NCBI RefSeq assembly: GCF_016900355.1
Contig: NZ_JACJKA010000009.1
Coordinates: 1-64,000 of the forward strand
Length of the DNA: 64,000 bases
Origin: Bacteroides mediterraneensis
GTDB taxonomy: Bacteria; Bacteroidota; Bacteroidia; Bacteroidales; Bacteroidaceae
Direction of reading: 5' to 3'
Part shown: positions 15,418 to 24,365 of the stretch, one piece after another
Layout: each line of letters opens with the position of its first letter
How positions within the stretch are numbered: the stretch's first letter is position 1
Position numbers and translations under genes: made by a program
The notes under the pieces: model-generated
The model's database searches: none
What the model saw: only the letters and a program-made list of their open reading frames with translations
Told to the model about the DNA's origin: nothing

Positions 15418-17016
15418 CTATATTACTGCCAGTGCAATCAACTGAATAAACAGAATCAGGAACACCATGGCAATGGGATATACTGTAGCGTAGGCCACTC
15501 CCGGAATGTTGCTGTCGGTCATGGAGTCGGCAGCCGCAAGTCCCGGGGTACTGGTCATACCGCCGGTAATGGTGCCCAACAAATCGAGCAGACTGACCTT
15601 AAACACCAGCCGTCCTACGACAGCCGCCAGCAGCATCGGTACCAAAGTAATCAAAGCACCTACCCCGAAAAGCAGAAAACCGCTCTCCTGGAAGGTTGCC
15701 ACCAAGGTCTTTCCGGCTGAGGTACCCACTTCGGCCAGGAACAGCAGCAAGCCCAACTGACGCAACAGCTGATTAGCCGGTCCCGACATGGACCAGATAA
15801 TCGGCCCTGTCTTGCCAATGGCACTCAGGAACAACGCCATCATCAGCACGCCACCGGTCAGTCCCGGAGAGAAGGTCATTCCTCCTCCGAAAGAGATATA
15901 CAGTTTACCGAACAGTACGCCCAGCACAATACCCATGGCAATGGGAAAGAAATCGGTATCCGAGAGGCGTTTCACGTCGTTACCTAACAACCGGGCCACT
16001 CCCTGTATACCTTCCTTTTCGCCCACCACCATCAGTTTGTCGCCAAACTTCAGGGCCAGTTCCGGCGAAGGAGACAGGTCGATACCGCTTCGGCGCACGC
16101 GGGTGACCGTACAACCGAAGTTCTTCTGCAAGTTGAGTTCACCCAGCTGCTTGTTAATCATGTCTTTCTTGGTCAGCAACAACGATTCAATGCTTTGCGT
16201 ATGGCTCAGCGGAAGTTCTCCTTCTTCCCGCTCGCCCAACATCACGGCCAGATTCTTCAAGGAATCCTCACTGCCTACCGCCTGGATGTGGTCGCCTTCC
16301 TGCAACACCGTGTGGGCTTTCGGAATCAGAATCTCGTCGCCCCGTTTCAAGCGCGAAATCACGGCCCCCGTCATGGCCCGGATATTCAACTGAATCAGGG
16401 TACGGTTGAAAACGGTAGGATTGGTTACCCGAAACAGGCAGGTACCCAGCTCTGGGAACTGGCTGCGCCGTTCCTTTTCCAAGCGCCGGGCCTCTTCGTC
16501 CAAGTCGACACGCATCAGCTTGGGAAGCAGCTTTACAAATAAAATCACCCCAATCACCCCGAACGGATAGGCAATACCGTAGGCAATGGAAGCCAGTGGC
16601 GACTGCGTACTGTCGATGGCCACTGCCAATCCCGGCGTACTGGTCAGCGCACCTGCAATCAGTCCTACCACACTGGGGGTATCAATATCGAAAAGATACT
16701 TCATGGCCACCCCCGTCAGACAGGCAGAAGCCACAATCAGCAAGGTAATCAGAATCAAGGTCTTTCCTTTGCTTCGGAAAGAGTGGAAGAAACCCGGACC
16801 GGCCTGAATGCCGATGGTGAAAATGAACAACACCAGTCCGAAGGTTCCCAGTTCCTTTGGAATAGACACGCCCCAATGCCCGAAAGCAAGGGCGATAAAA
16901 ATCACGGCAGACACATCGAGCGATAGGCCCATCACTTTGATACGTCCGAGCATAAAGCCCAAGGCTACAATCAAGAAAATTGCAAAATACGAAGTTTGCA
17001 GTAAGTCTGTCAACAT
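15418..17016 (-). CDS. YidE/AspT-type transporter (aspartate-alanine exchanger family)
   Basis: This 532-residue membrane protein has the symmetric plan of the AAE family. An N-terminal Asp-Al_Ex half with about five helices (1-180) is followed by two TrkA-C/RCK_C regulatory domains (about 200-285 and 290-370) and a second Asp-Al_Ex half (375-532). Each half holds the repeat motif GAL/GGMTSTPGLA followed by AYGIAYPFGV or AYATVYPIAM, showing the internal duplication. Family members exchange dicarboxylates or amino acids; the substrate here is unknown. It stands alone between two terminators. Confidence 0.9.
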   Translation of the reverse strand: MLTDLLQTSYFAIFLIVALGFMLGRIKVMGLSLDVSAVIFIALAFGHWGVSIPKELGTFGLVLFIFTIGIQAGPGFFHSFRSKGKTLILITLLIVASACLTGVAMKYLFDIDTPSVVGLIAGALTSTPGLAVAIDSTQSPLASIAYGIAYPFGVIGVILFVKLLPKLMRVDLDEEARRLEKERRSQFPELGTCLFRVTNPTVFNRTLIQLNIRAMTGAVISRLKRGDEILIPKAHTVLQEGDHIQAVGSEDSLKNLAVMLGEREEGELPLSHTQSIESLLLTKKDMINKQLGELNLQKNFGCTVTRVRRSGIDLSPSPELALKFGDKLMVVGEKEGIQGVARLLGNDVKRLSDTDFFPIAMGIVLGVLFGKLYISFGGGMTFSPGLTGGVLMMALFLSAIGKTGPIIWSMSGPANQLLRQLGLLLFLAEVGTSAGKTLVATFQESGFLLFGVGALITLVPMLLAAVVGRLVFKVSLLDLLGTITGGMTSTPGLAAADSMTDSNIPGVAYATVYPIAMVFLILFIQLIALAVI

Positions 17017-17042
17017 AAAAAATTAGAATAGTGTAAATAAAA

Positions 17043-17085
17043 TCGGGATAAAGATAGACAAATTTTGTGAATATCCTTATCCCGA
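17043..17085 (-). terminator. Terminator of the helicase gene
   Basis: TCGGGATAAAGATA (17043-17056) pairs with TATCCTTATCCCGA (17072-17085) with one mismatch. On the minus strand it is followed by TTTTATTT, 10 bp after the helicase stop. Confidence 0.8.
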
Positions 17086-17094
17086 CCCCTGAAT

Positions 17095-18987
17095 TCACTC
17101 CTGCAAACTGACAATATATTCGTAGAGCTTCTTGTAAAAGGCATGTTTGGTCAAAGTGGAAGCATCTCCTAAAATGATGAGCTTCATGCGGCCCCGCGTA
17201 ATGGCCACGTTCATACGGCGCAAATCGTTCAAGAAACCAATCTGTCCGTCTTCGTTGGCGCGTACCAGACTGATGAGAATGACGTCGCGCTCCTGCCCCT
17301 GGAAACCGTCCACCGTATTGATGGTAATCAAAGAGCGGTAAGGCTTGAAAAACGCGTCTTTCTTGACCAGCTGGCGGAGGTACTGCACCTGCGCCTTGTA
17401 CGGCGAAATCAGTCCCACGTCGATGCGTTCTTCCAGGAAACGTTCGCGGCCGATTTTCGTGATGTATTCTTTCAACTGCCCGATGGACAGTTCCGCCTCC
17501 GGCTTGTTGATGCGCCCGTAGTTTTCGCCCACAAACTCCTCGTTGCAATCCATTCCTTCGGTATTGACCCATTCAATCGGGGTATCAAAATCCAGAATGC
17601 TGCGGTATTTCACTTCGGGCGCCGAACGAAGCATGCCCCCGTAGAACCAGTCGGACGAAAAGCGCATGATTTCGTCGTTCATGCGGTACTGCACCTTCAA
17701 CAGTGACACCACCTCCGGCTTGTTCTTCACAATGCATTGCATCAGCGTATGCCCCAGTCCAGCACGCAGGGCCTCCGGACATTTCACCGTAGGCGGCAAC
17801 TGACAATGGTCGCCGGCCAGAATCACCCGGTCGGCTTTCCGCAACGGAATCCAGCAGGCCGCTTCCAACGCTTGGGCCGCCTCATCAATGAATACCGTTC
17901 CGAATTTCTGTCCCATCAGCAGACGGTTGGCGCTTCCCACCAGCGTGCAGGCAATCACTCTCGCTTCACTGAACAGGGCTTCGTTAATGCGGATTTCCAG
18001 TTCCGTGGCCCGGTCTTTCAATGAATTGATTTTCTGCCGGATACTCTCCCGGTCGGCTCCTTTCCGGCTCCGTGCATACAATTCACGCACGGCCTTGCGG
18101 ATACTCCACAGCTGAGGATAGTCCGGATGGGCCTCGAAACGCCGTTCGTAGGTAAACGACAGCATCTTGTCATTGACCCGACTGGGATTCCCGATGCGCA
18201 ACACACTCACGCCCCGGTCGACCAGCTTCTCACTGATCCAGTCGACGGCCATGTTGCTCTGTGCGCAGACCAGCACCTGATTTTCCCGATGGAGAGTTTC
18301 ATAAATGGCTTCTACCAGCGTGGTCGTCTTTCCCGTTCCGGGAGGGCCGTGTACGATGGCCACGTCTTTGGCATGCAACACCTTGTTGACCGCCTCTTCC
18401 TGTGTGGCGTTCAACCAAGGGAAACGTACCGGCTGAAACGAGAAGGTGGATACGGGCTGTGTGCCGTGGAAAATATCCCTCAACTCCGCCAGACGGTTGT
18501 TCTTCGCACTGAGGACCTGCTTGACGGCCTCAAACATCAGCCGGTAGCTGGTCTCGTCGAAATACAGCTGCACGCCCAGCACTTCCTTGCTCTGCAAAGC
18601 CAGCAACGCATTGGCATCCGGCAGAATCACCACCATGCGGTCTTCCTCCACATAGTTCACCGTGGCCACGAAGTTCAGGTAGGTCAGCTTGCCCGACAGG
18701 TCCTGTGTAAAGAAACACACCGGACGCCCATACTCGAACAAGTGCTCAATCTCCTTGTCCTCCTTCCGTTCTACCTCGATGACCAACTGGTTCAAGGCGT
18801 TGTAATAACTTCTTCCCAGCGACAAGGGATACCAGCACATGCCCCGCTTGATTTTCCGGCCGATGCCCATCAGTTCGGTCTGCTGCTTGAACTGCGCTTT
18901 CTCGTATTCATATTCCAGCTTCAACAGCTCATAATGATGCTGCAAGTACAATATCGGCGATTGGATGACTGTATCTTCTTTTTTCAT
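17095..18987 (-). CDS. UPF1/IGHMBP2-like superfamily 1B helicase
   Basis: From the ATG at 18987 (MKKEDTVIQSPILYLQ) the product is 630 residues; an upstream ATG at 19059 would add 24 residues that look non-coding. All SF1 motifs are present: Walker A GPPGTGKTTT (about 213), FIDEAAQALE (motif II), GDHCQLPPT (III), LKVQYRMNDEIM (IV), TVDGFQGQERDVILISLVR (V) and NVAITRGRMKL (VI). An N-terminal beta-barrel region of about 200 residues precedes the motor, as in IGHMBP2-like proteins. It unwinds DNA or RNA; the cellular role in Bacteroides is not known. It is divergent from the ATPase-DUF4435 pair. Confidence 0.93.
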   Translation of the reverse strand: MKKEDTVIQSPILYLQHHYELLKLEYEYEKAQFKQQTELMGIGRKIKRGMCWYPLSLGRSYYNALNQLVIEVERKEDKEIEHLFEYGRPVCFFTQDLSGKLTYLNFVATVNYVEEDRMVVILPDANALLALQSKEVLGVQLYFDETSYRLMFEAVKQVLSAKNNRLAELRDIFHGTQPVSTFSFQPVRFPWLNATQEEAVNKVLHAKDVAIVHGPPGTGKTTTLVEAIYETLHRENQVLVCAQSNMAVDWISEKLVDRGVSVLRIGNPSRVNDKMLSFTYERRFEAHPDYPQLWSIRKAVRELYARSRKGADRESIRQKINSLKDRATELEIRINEALFSEARVIACTLVGSANRLLMGQKFGTVFIDEAAQALEAACWIPLRKADRVILAGDHCQLPPTVKCPEALRAGLGHTLMQCIVKNKPEVVSLLKVQYRMNDEIMRFSSDWFYGGMLRSAPEVKYRSILDFDTPIEWVNTEGMDCNEEFVGENYGRINKPEAELSIGQLKEYITKIGRERFLEERIDVGLISPYKAQVQYLRQLVKKDAFFKPYRSLITINTVDGFQGQERDVILISLVRANEDGQIGFLNDLRRMNVAITRGRMKLIILGDASTLTKHAFYKKLYEYIVSLQE

Positions 18988-19120
18988 ATTCTTCTCTTTC
19001 CGGATTGAAGGATAGCCGCCAGACACAAGTCCATCGGGGCTCCCGGTTGCCCTGCTCACGGCCTACTATTTCCTAATTTTTGCAAAGTTACGAGGTTTTT
19101 GAAAAAAGAACCGGCTACCC

Positions 19121-19152
19121 GTTGATTTATTCCAAGCAATTTGCTATTTTTG
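19121..19152 (+). promoter_or_regulatory. Promoter of the ATPase-DUF4435 pair
   Basis: GTTG (19121-19124), a 20-bp spacer and TATTTTTG (19145-19152) fit the Bacteroides consensus. The start codon is at 19177. On the opposite strand TAACTTTG (19090-19083) is a -7 box for the helicase gene, so the two units diverge from a 190-bp region. Confidence 0.7.
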
Positions 19153-19176
19153 TTTGACGCGTAAACAAAAACAGTC

Positions 19177-20001
19177 ATGAAAAAGCAAGCTGAATACATC
19201 AAGCGCATTGAGATTAAAGGCTTATGGGGCCGGAAAAACATTGCCTGGGATTTACGCCCGGACGTCAACATCCTGAGCGGAGTGAACGGCATCGGGAAAA
19301 GCACGATCCTGAACAATTCCGTACGCCGTCTGAGCGACCTGGAAGGAGGGGCTCTCAGCAACGGGGTGCATGAGGGGGTATCATTTACTTTCTATCCCGA
19401 AGATGCCACCTACATCCATTTCGATGTGATACGCAGTTTCGACCGTCCGCTGCTCAGCGCCGGACTACTGGATAAAATCGGGAACCAGAACGTGAAGACG
19501 GAACTCGACTGGCAGCTTTATCTGCTCCAGCGGCGCTATTTGGACTATCAGGTGAACATCGGCAACCGGATAATTGCCTTGCTGACAAGCGGAAAGCCGG
19601 AAAACCAGGCGAAAGCGGCTGAAATCTCACAGCCGAAGACGCATTTCCAGGACCTGATGGACGACCTGTTCAGCGAGACCGGCAAGAAAATTCTCCGCCA
19701 GAACAACGAAATCCAGTTTGAACAGGACGGCGACATCCTGACGCCTTACCAACTGTCTTCCGGTGAAAAGCAGATGCTGGTCATTCTGCTCACCGTACTG
19801 GTACAAGACAACCAGTCGTGTACCCTGTTCATGGACGAGCCGGAAATCTCCCTTCACGTGGAATGGCAGCAACGCCTCATCTCCCTCATCCGGAGCCTGA
19901 ATCCGAACGTACAAATCATCCTGACCACCCATTCCCCCGCCCTCATCATGAACGGCTGGATGGATGCCGTGACCGAAGTAAGTGACATTACCACCCGTTA
20001 A
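19177..20001 (+). CDS. ABC-type AAA ATPase of the RecF/OLD class (possible PARIS AriA-like)
   Basis: This 274-residue ATPase has Walker A GVNGIGKST (35-43), an ABC signature LSSGEKQ (193-199), Walker B LFMDEP (217-222, catalytic Glu221) and a switch His252 in LTTHSPALI. It lacks the long coiled-coil insertion of SMC/Rad50 and is shorter than typical defence AriA proteins. It is followed 14 bp later by a DUF4435/Toprim gene; ATPase plus DUF4435 is the gene pair of the PARIS anti-phage system (AriA-AriB), and resembles a split OLD nuclease. Neighbours are housekeeping genes, so a core cellular role is equally possible. Confidence 0.85.
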   Translation: MKKQAEYIKRIEIKGLWGRKNIAWDLRPDVNILSGVNGIGKSTILNNSVRRLSDLEGGALSNGVHEGVSFTFYPEDATYIHFDVIRSFDRPLLSAGLLDKIGNQNVKTELDWQLYLLQRRYLDYQVNIGNRIIALLTSGKPENQAKAAEISQPKTHFQDLMDDLFSETGKKILRQNNEIQFEQDGDILTPYQLSSGEKQMLVILLTVLVQDNQSCTLFMDEPEISLHVEWQQRLISLIRSLNPNVQIILTTHSPALIMNGWMDAVTEVSDITTR

Positions 20002-20015
20002 AACCAAGTAGCTGT

Positions 20016-21014
20016 ATGGGAAAAAGACTGACTGAGAACCTTTCTTCCCTGTACATTGGAGCGGCCAACCGCCTCAAGCCCAAACGTGCGAGAAGAAAAA
20101 TCGTGGCTTACGTGGAAAGCTACGACGATATTTCTTTCTGGAGGACCATCCTCTCGGAATACGAAGACAACACCCGCTACTTCGAAGTGATGTTGCCCTC
20201 GCAGACCTCATTGGCCAAAGGCAAGAAAACCGTACTGATGAACCAGCTCGGCAAGCAGTTGGGCGAAAACATGATTGCCTGCGTGGACAGCGATTACGAT
20301 TACCTCCTGCAAGGACGTACCCATACTTCCCAATACATCATCGAGAGCCCCTACGTGATGCAAACCTATGCCTACGCCATTGAGAACTACCACTGCTATG
20401 CAGAAGGGCTGCACGAGGTCTGTGTCATGGCTACCCTGAACGACCACAAGCTCATCAACTTTGTGGAGTTCATGAAAATGTATTCCCAGATTGCCTATCC
20501 TTTGTTCATCTGGTCGGTGTGGTTCTACCGCCGGCACATTCTCTCGGAATTCTCCCTGCTGGATTTCTGTTCGTACGTCAAGCTGGAACAGGTCAGCACG
20601 TATCATCCGGAACGGAGCCTGGAAAACATGGCGAAGAAAGTCAACCGGAAGCTGCACGACCTGGAACACCGCCACCCGGATGCCTTGGGAGAGATTGAAG
20701 ACATGAAGAAAGAATTTGCCCGGCTCGGCGTGCATCCCGACAATACTTATATGTTTATCCAGGGCCATCACATCATGGACAACGTGGTGCTGCGCCTGCT
20801 AATTCCCGTATGCACCGTGCTGCGCCGAGAACGGGAACAGCAGATTCATGACCTGGCACTCCACGACATGCAGCTGCACAACGAGCTGACCAGCTACCAA
20901 CGCAGCCAGGTGGGCGTGGAAATCGTCATCCACCGGAACAACTTCTACACCAATTCCCCGCTCTATCAAATGATCCGAAAGGACATCGAGAAATTTCTCA
21001 AGATTATCCGGTAA
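20016..21014 (+). CDS. DUF4435 protein, Toprim/OLD-like nuclease (possible AriB-like)
   Basis: This 332-residue protein has the DUF4435 N-terminal domain. The Toprim acidic residues appear intact: Glu34 in VAYVESYDDISFW and the D-x-D-x-D set Asp91, Asp93 and Asp95 in IACVDSDYDYL. The rest is alpha-helical (LENMAKKVNRKLHDLEHRHP) without recognised domains. In PARIS, AriB is released from the ATPase when a trigger is sensed and cleaves RNA. Here the partner ATPase is encoded just upstream under one promoter. The nuclease function is inferred from the acidic residues and the pairing. Confidence 0.82.
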   Translation: MGKRLTENLSSLYIGAANRLKPKRARRKIVAYVESYDDISFWRTILSEYEDNTRYFEVMLPSQTSLAKGKKTVLMNQLGKQLGENMIACVDSDYDYLLQGRTHTSQYIIESPYVMQTYAYAIENYHCYAEGLHEVCVMATLNDHKLINFVEFMKMYSQIAYPLFIWSVWFYRRHILSEFSLLDFCSYVKLEQVSTYHPERSLENMAKKVNRKLHDLEHRHPDALGEIEDMKKEFARLGVHPDNTYMFIQGHHIMDNVVLRLLIPVCTVLRREREQQIHDLALHDMQLHNELTSYQRSQVGVEIVIHRNNFYTNSPLYQMIRKDIEKFLKIIR

Positions 21015-21039
21015 GCAAAGTGACGAAACTCCTATACAA

Positions 21040-21108
21040 GATAGGGAAAACCCTATCAAAGAATGGGCGTTTTCATCTTGACGGGCGTTTTTTCTCCTCC
21101 TAACTTTG
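21040..21108 (+). promoter_or_regulatory. Promoter region with hairpin and direct repeats
   Basis: TTGA (21078-21081), a 19-bp spacer and TAACTTTG (21101-21108) form a promoter for the gene at 21165. A direct repeat GGGCGTTTT occurs at 21065-21073 and 21083-21091, 18 bp apart and straddling the -33 box. Upstream, GATAGGG-AAAA-CCCTATC (21040-21057) is a perfect inverted repeat without a T run, 26 nt after the DUF4435 stop. The repeats could be operators; no regulator is identified. Confidence 0.5.
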
Positions 21109-21164
21109 TACCATGAACAAAAGCTGAAAGAGTTACCTCCTTCGGCTGATAAAGACTACAAGTT

Positions 21165-22070
21165 ATGAGAACCCGTACATTTTTCCTCTGTCTGCTGGCC
21201 TTCTGCCTGACCACAGTTTCCAGCTATGCCTCCGGATGGGGAGACTTCCGCCTCAACGCCCGTTTCCTGACCGACCGTATGGCATTTGAATTGCACTTGA
21301 GTACCGACCAGTACAATGACCTGTACGAAATCAACTACGACTTTCTGAACAATGTCGATCCTTACCTTTCAGGCATTGCCATTGCTGACAGCCGCGCCTT
21401 GGATGCGTACTACCGTTACCTGGACGAACGAAACGATGACCTCCGCTGGGTACTTTCCAATGCGGAATATGTACGCTTCATGGGCATCGAATATTTCTTC
21501 CGCCCCATCTATGCGGTGAACAGCGTGTGCTACCTCCGTATTTATCAAGTATATCCCAACCGGAATTATTTTTATTTCGGCCCGCCCCGTCACTACCTGA
21601 CTTATCGGGGAGGACACTGCCGGGCTCACTTCGGAGGTGCCAGCTTCTATCGGAGGAACTATCCGCTACGTTACCATCATCCGGTGTACAGCCGTCCGTG
21701 CCGCATCAGTCCGCAGCTGCGTCCTAAAGATTTTGCCAGACCGAAGCCGGGAAACCGCCCGCCTAAAGTCAATCACTGGACATCGGCTCCCCGCCCGGGA
21801 CACCAACCCGTGGCAAACGGCAGACCAGAATACCGATCTGTACAAAAGCCGAACAACCGGCCTCAGGCTCGTCCGGAAGCCCGTCCGCAAAAAAGGCCTG
21901 AAAGCCAAACACAGCGAAGACCTGAAACTGCCCCACAAAGACGACCGGCCACTCGCCCACAGGCAAGGCCGAACAAAGGTACCACGGTAAAATCCGCACA
22001 AAGCCGTTCCCGGCAAAATCAAAGAAAAGAAGTGTCCAACGACCGAAAATCTCTCTCTAAGCGTCTATAA
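21165..22070 (+). CDS. Secreted protein with Arg/Pro-rich repetitive tail
   Basis: This 301-residue protein has a signal peptide (MRTRTFFLCLLAFCLTTVSS, cleavage near YAS). A folded region at about 24-165 contains MAFELHLSTDQYNDLYEINYDF and tyrosine-rich stretches, which recall the LTXXQ/CpxP-like helices that follow a growth-to-maturity style motif. From about 190 onward the chain is dominated by RPQARP-, QKRPES- and QRRPAT-like repeats and is strongly basic, probably disordered. Such tails may bind nucleic acid, LPS or anionic glycans. The function is unknown. It has its own promoter and ends in a shared terminator. Confidence 0.8.
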   Translation: MRTRTFFLCLLAFCLTTVSSYASGWGDFRLNARFLTDRMAFELHLSTDQYNDLYEINYDFLNNVDPYLSGIAIADSRALDAYYRYLDERNDDLRWVLSNAEYVRFMGIEYFFRPIYAVNSVCYLRIYQVYPNRNYFYFGPPRHYLTYRGGHCRAHFGGASFYRRNYPLRYHHPVYSRPCRISPQLRPKDFARPKPGNRPPKVNHWTSAPRPGHQPVANGRPEYRSVQKPNNRPQARPEARPQKRPESQTQRRPETAPQRRPATRPQARPNKGTTVKSAQSRSRQNQRKEVSNDRKSLSKRL

Positions 22071-22126
22071 ACTCAAAGTGCTGAAGCCTACCGGAATTTT
22101 CCGAGAAACTTCAGCACTTTGAGTTT
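22069..22126. terminator. Bidirectional terminator, 18-bp perfect stem
   Basis: AAACTCAAAGTGCTGAAG (22069-22086) pairs perfectly with CTTCAGCACTTTGAGTTT (22109-22126). It overlaps the stop codon of the plus-strand gene and lies 14 bp beyond the end of the minus-strand cvfB-like gene, so it serves both. Confidence 0.85.
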
Positions 22127-22139
22127 GAGGTTGATGACC

Positions 22140-22976
22140 TCAAGCCAAATGTATGCCGTCTCCTTTCAATACGATGCGACGTTTCTTATACAAATCGCCG
22201 ACGGCCTTCTTGAAAGTCTTCTTGCTTACCCCAAAGGTGTGGTAAATCACCTCCGCATCCGTCTTGTCGTTCAACGGAGTGAATCCGTCGTTGTCCTTGA
22301 TATATTGCCACAGCACCTCCGAAAAATCATCCACCTTCCGGGCACCTGCTTTCTGCAAAACCAAATCAATCTTTCCGTCCGGACGTACCTGCTTGATAAA
22401 CGCCGTCAGCCGCATGCCGACTTCCAAAGGCTGGAAAATCTCATTGTGGTACAGCATACCGCTGAACTTATTTTCCACAATCACCTTATATCCCAGCTCC
22501 GTGCGCTGCCATACCAGCACCTCGACCTCTTGCCCCGGCTGGTAATCCGGTTTCTCGGTCGACAAGAAATGTTCTATCTTGGCTGAAGCCACAATACGGT
22601 AGCTTTCCTCGTCCAGGTGCACATACACCACGTAGCGTTTTCCCTTCTGCATCTTCATTTTCTGCTCACGGAAAGGCACGAACAAGTCCTTCATCAATCC
22701 CCAATTCAGGAAGGCCCCGAACTGATTGACCCATGCCACTTCCAAGCAGGCAAACTCGCCCACCTGCACATACGGTTGCAAGGTGGTGGCCACCAGTCTT
22801 TCCTCCATGTCCAAGTAAATGAACACGTTCAAGATATCGCCCGGTTTTGTTCCTTCGGGCACATACCGTTTCGGAAGCAGGATTTCGCCGTCCTCATCTC
22901 CATTGAGATAGACTCCGAAATCGACTTCCTTCACTACTTCCAGCTGATTATATTTTCCTAATTTGATATGACTCAT
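22140..22976 (-). CDS. cvfB: S1-domain RNA-binding protein, CvfB/YitL family
   Basis: This 278-residue protein has the CvfB plan of repeated S1-like domains and a C-terminal winged helix. The first S1 domain reads [22 protein letters not shown] (split over residues 14-35) and the second [22 protein letters not shown]. The winged helix at the end contains [20 protein letters not shown]. It binds RNA; CvfB influences virulence gene expression in Staphylococcus, but the role in Bacteroides is unknown. Its ATG overlaps the stop of the upstream LolD-like gene by 4 bp. Confidence 0.9.
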   Translation of the reverse strand: MSHIKLGKYNQLEVVKEVDFGVYLNGDEDGEILLPKRYVPEGTKPGDILNVFIYLDMEERLVATTLQPYVQVGEFACLEVAWVNQFGAFLNWGLMKDLFVPFREQKMKMQKGKRYVVYVHLDEESYRIVASAKIEHFLSTEKPDYQPGQEVEVLVWQRTELGYKVIVENKFSGMLYHNEIFQPLEVGMRLTAFIKQVRPDGKIDLVLQKAGARKVDDFSEVLWQYIKDNDGFTPLNDKTDAEVIYHTFGVSKKTFKKAVGDLYKKRRIVLKGDGIHLA

Positions 22977-23635
22977 AATTCTTCCATTTTTATTTTACCA
23001 TCTATCATGTGAATCGTGCGGTCGGTCTGTGCAGCCAGTTCGTCATCGTGGGTCACGATGACGAACGTCTGTCCCAGTTTGTCACGCAAATCAAAGAACA
23101 GCTGATGAAGCTCGCCCTTGTTCTGTGTGTCCAGGCTGCCCGAAGGTTCATCAGCCAGGATAACCGACGGATGATTGATCAAAGCCCGGGCCACGGCCAC
23201 CCGCTGTTTCTCTCCTCCCGACAGCTCCGCCGGCTTATGGGAAGCACGTTCCGACAATCCCAGAAACGCCAAAATATCCAACGCCTCTTTCCGGGCCGTA
23301 CCCATCGGCTGCCCCTGAATCAAGGCCGGCATCATCACGTTCTCCACCGCCGTAAATTCCGGAAGCAACTGGTGGAACTGAAACACAAAACCGATTTCCC
23401 GGTTCCGGAAAGCAGAGAGTTCCTTTTCTTTCAAGCGGTTCACCTCCGTTCCGTTCAAGACGATGCGTCCGCTATCCGGCTTGTCCAGCGTACCCATAAT
23501 CTGCAGCAACGTCGTCTTTCCCGCGCCACTGGGACCTACAATGCTCACCACTTCCCCTTTGGCAATCTCCAGGTCGATTCCTTTCAACACCTGAAGCGTG
23601 CCAAAGCTCTTAGTTATTCCTTCTAACTGAATCAT
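22973..23635 (-). CDS. LolD/MacB-family ABC transporter ATP-binding protein
   Basis: This 220-residue ATPase carries Walker [10 protein letters not shown] (34-42), the Q-loop [12 protein letters not shown], the signature LSGGEKQR, Walker [13 protein letters not shown] and the switch VTHDDELA. These match the LolD/MacB/FtsE group, whose partners are FtsX-type permeases. No permease is adjacent. It sits in a four-gene operon, 4 bp after tcdA and overlapping cvfB. It could serve lipoprotein release (LolCE) or one of the orphan MacB-type permeases such as the pair at 1726-6494; both are inferences. Confidence 0.92.
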   Translation of the reverse strand: MIQLEGITKSFGTLQVLKGIDLEIAKGEVVSIVGPSGAGKTTLLQIMGTLDKPDSGRIVLNGTEVNRLKEKELSAFRNREIGFVFQFHQLLPEFTAVENVMMPALIQGQPMGTARKEALDILAFLGLSERASHKPAELSGGEKQRVAVARALINHPSVILADEPSGSLDTQNKGELHQLFFDLRDKLGQTFVIVTHDDELAAQTDRTIHMIDGKIKMEEL

Positions 23636-23639
23636 TCCT

Positions 23640-24365
23640 TTACAATTTACGAATCACATATTCTGCCAGATAACAGCCAAACACCGCCGGCATGTAGCTC
23701 ACCGTACCCGCTGTCGACTTCTTGTTCTGTTCGTTGTCTACCAATATCACTGCCTGCGGGTCGGCCTGTTCCGTACTGAAGACTACCGGCAGTTTCCGCT
23801 TCATGCCCATCTTCTGCAAACGCTTCCTCACCGCCTTGCTCAACCCACAATGGTACGTTTCCCACAAATCAGCAAAACGTACCTGCGTAATATCCTTCTT
23901 AGCCCCTGCTCCCATGCTGCTGACAATCTTCAAGCCCCGTTGGAGTGCATGGTAAATCAGGTAACATTTGGGTGCCACCGTATCGATGGCATCTACGATG
24001 AAATCGAACGAAGCACTGTCCAGCAACTGCGGAATCGCCTCATCCTTCAAATAAACCGGCAATACAGTCAAGTCCAAGTCCGGATTAATATCCCGGAAAC
24101 GTGCCGCCAACACTTCTGCCTTCGGTCGGCCAATCACGGAATGAGTAGCTGGCAACTGACGGTTGATGTTACTCGGCTGCACCGTATCCGCATCTACAAT
24201 CGTCATCCGCCCTACTCCAGCACGGCAAATCATCTCTGCCGCATAGGCACCTACACCGCCCAAGCCGACAACCAGCACATGTGCATGTCGCAAGCGGTCC
24301 ATTTTTTCTTTACCTAACAGCAGTTCCGTACGCTGCTGCCATTCCATACTGTTATTTTCGTTCAT
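23640..24365 (-). CDS. tcdA: tRNA threonylcarbamoyladenosine dehydratase, ThiF/E1 family
   Basis: This 241-residue E1-like enzyme has the nucleotide-binding loop [21 protein letters not shown] followed by [16 protein letters not shown], the ATP- and magnesium-binding E1 motif. TcdA (CsdL) uses ATP to cyclise N6-threonylcarbamoyladenosine at tRNA position 37. The [14 protein letters not shown] segment is typical of this subfamily rather than ThiF or MoeB, and zinc-binding Cys pairs are absent. Its start overlaps the antiporter stop by 4 bp (ATGA). Confidence 0.9.
   Translation of the reverse strand: MNENNSMEWQQRTELLLGKEKMDRLRHAHVLVVGLGGVGAYAAEMICRAGVGRMTIVDADTVQPSNINRQLPATHSVIGRPKAEVLAARFRDINPDLDLTVLPVYLKDEAIPQLLDSASFDFIVDAIDTVAPKCYLIYHALQRGLKIVSSMGAGAKKDITQVRFADLWETYHCGLSKAVRKRLQKMGMKRKLPVVFSTEQADPQAVILVDNEQNKKSTAGTVSYMPAVFGCYLAEYVIRKL

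Noticed and set aside
16682-17572. 296-aa minus-strand ORF
   Set aside because: It overlaps the YidE-type transporter and helicase genes in another frame. Its residues are a typical out-of-frame mixture (Arg, His, Gly).
19177-21014. A complete defence island
   Set aside because: Neighbours are housekeeping or envelope genes. No integrase, restriction system or other defence gene is seen, so only the pair itself is proposed.
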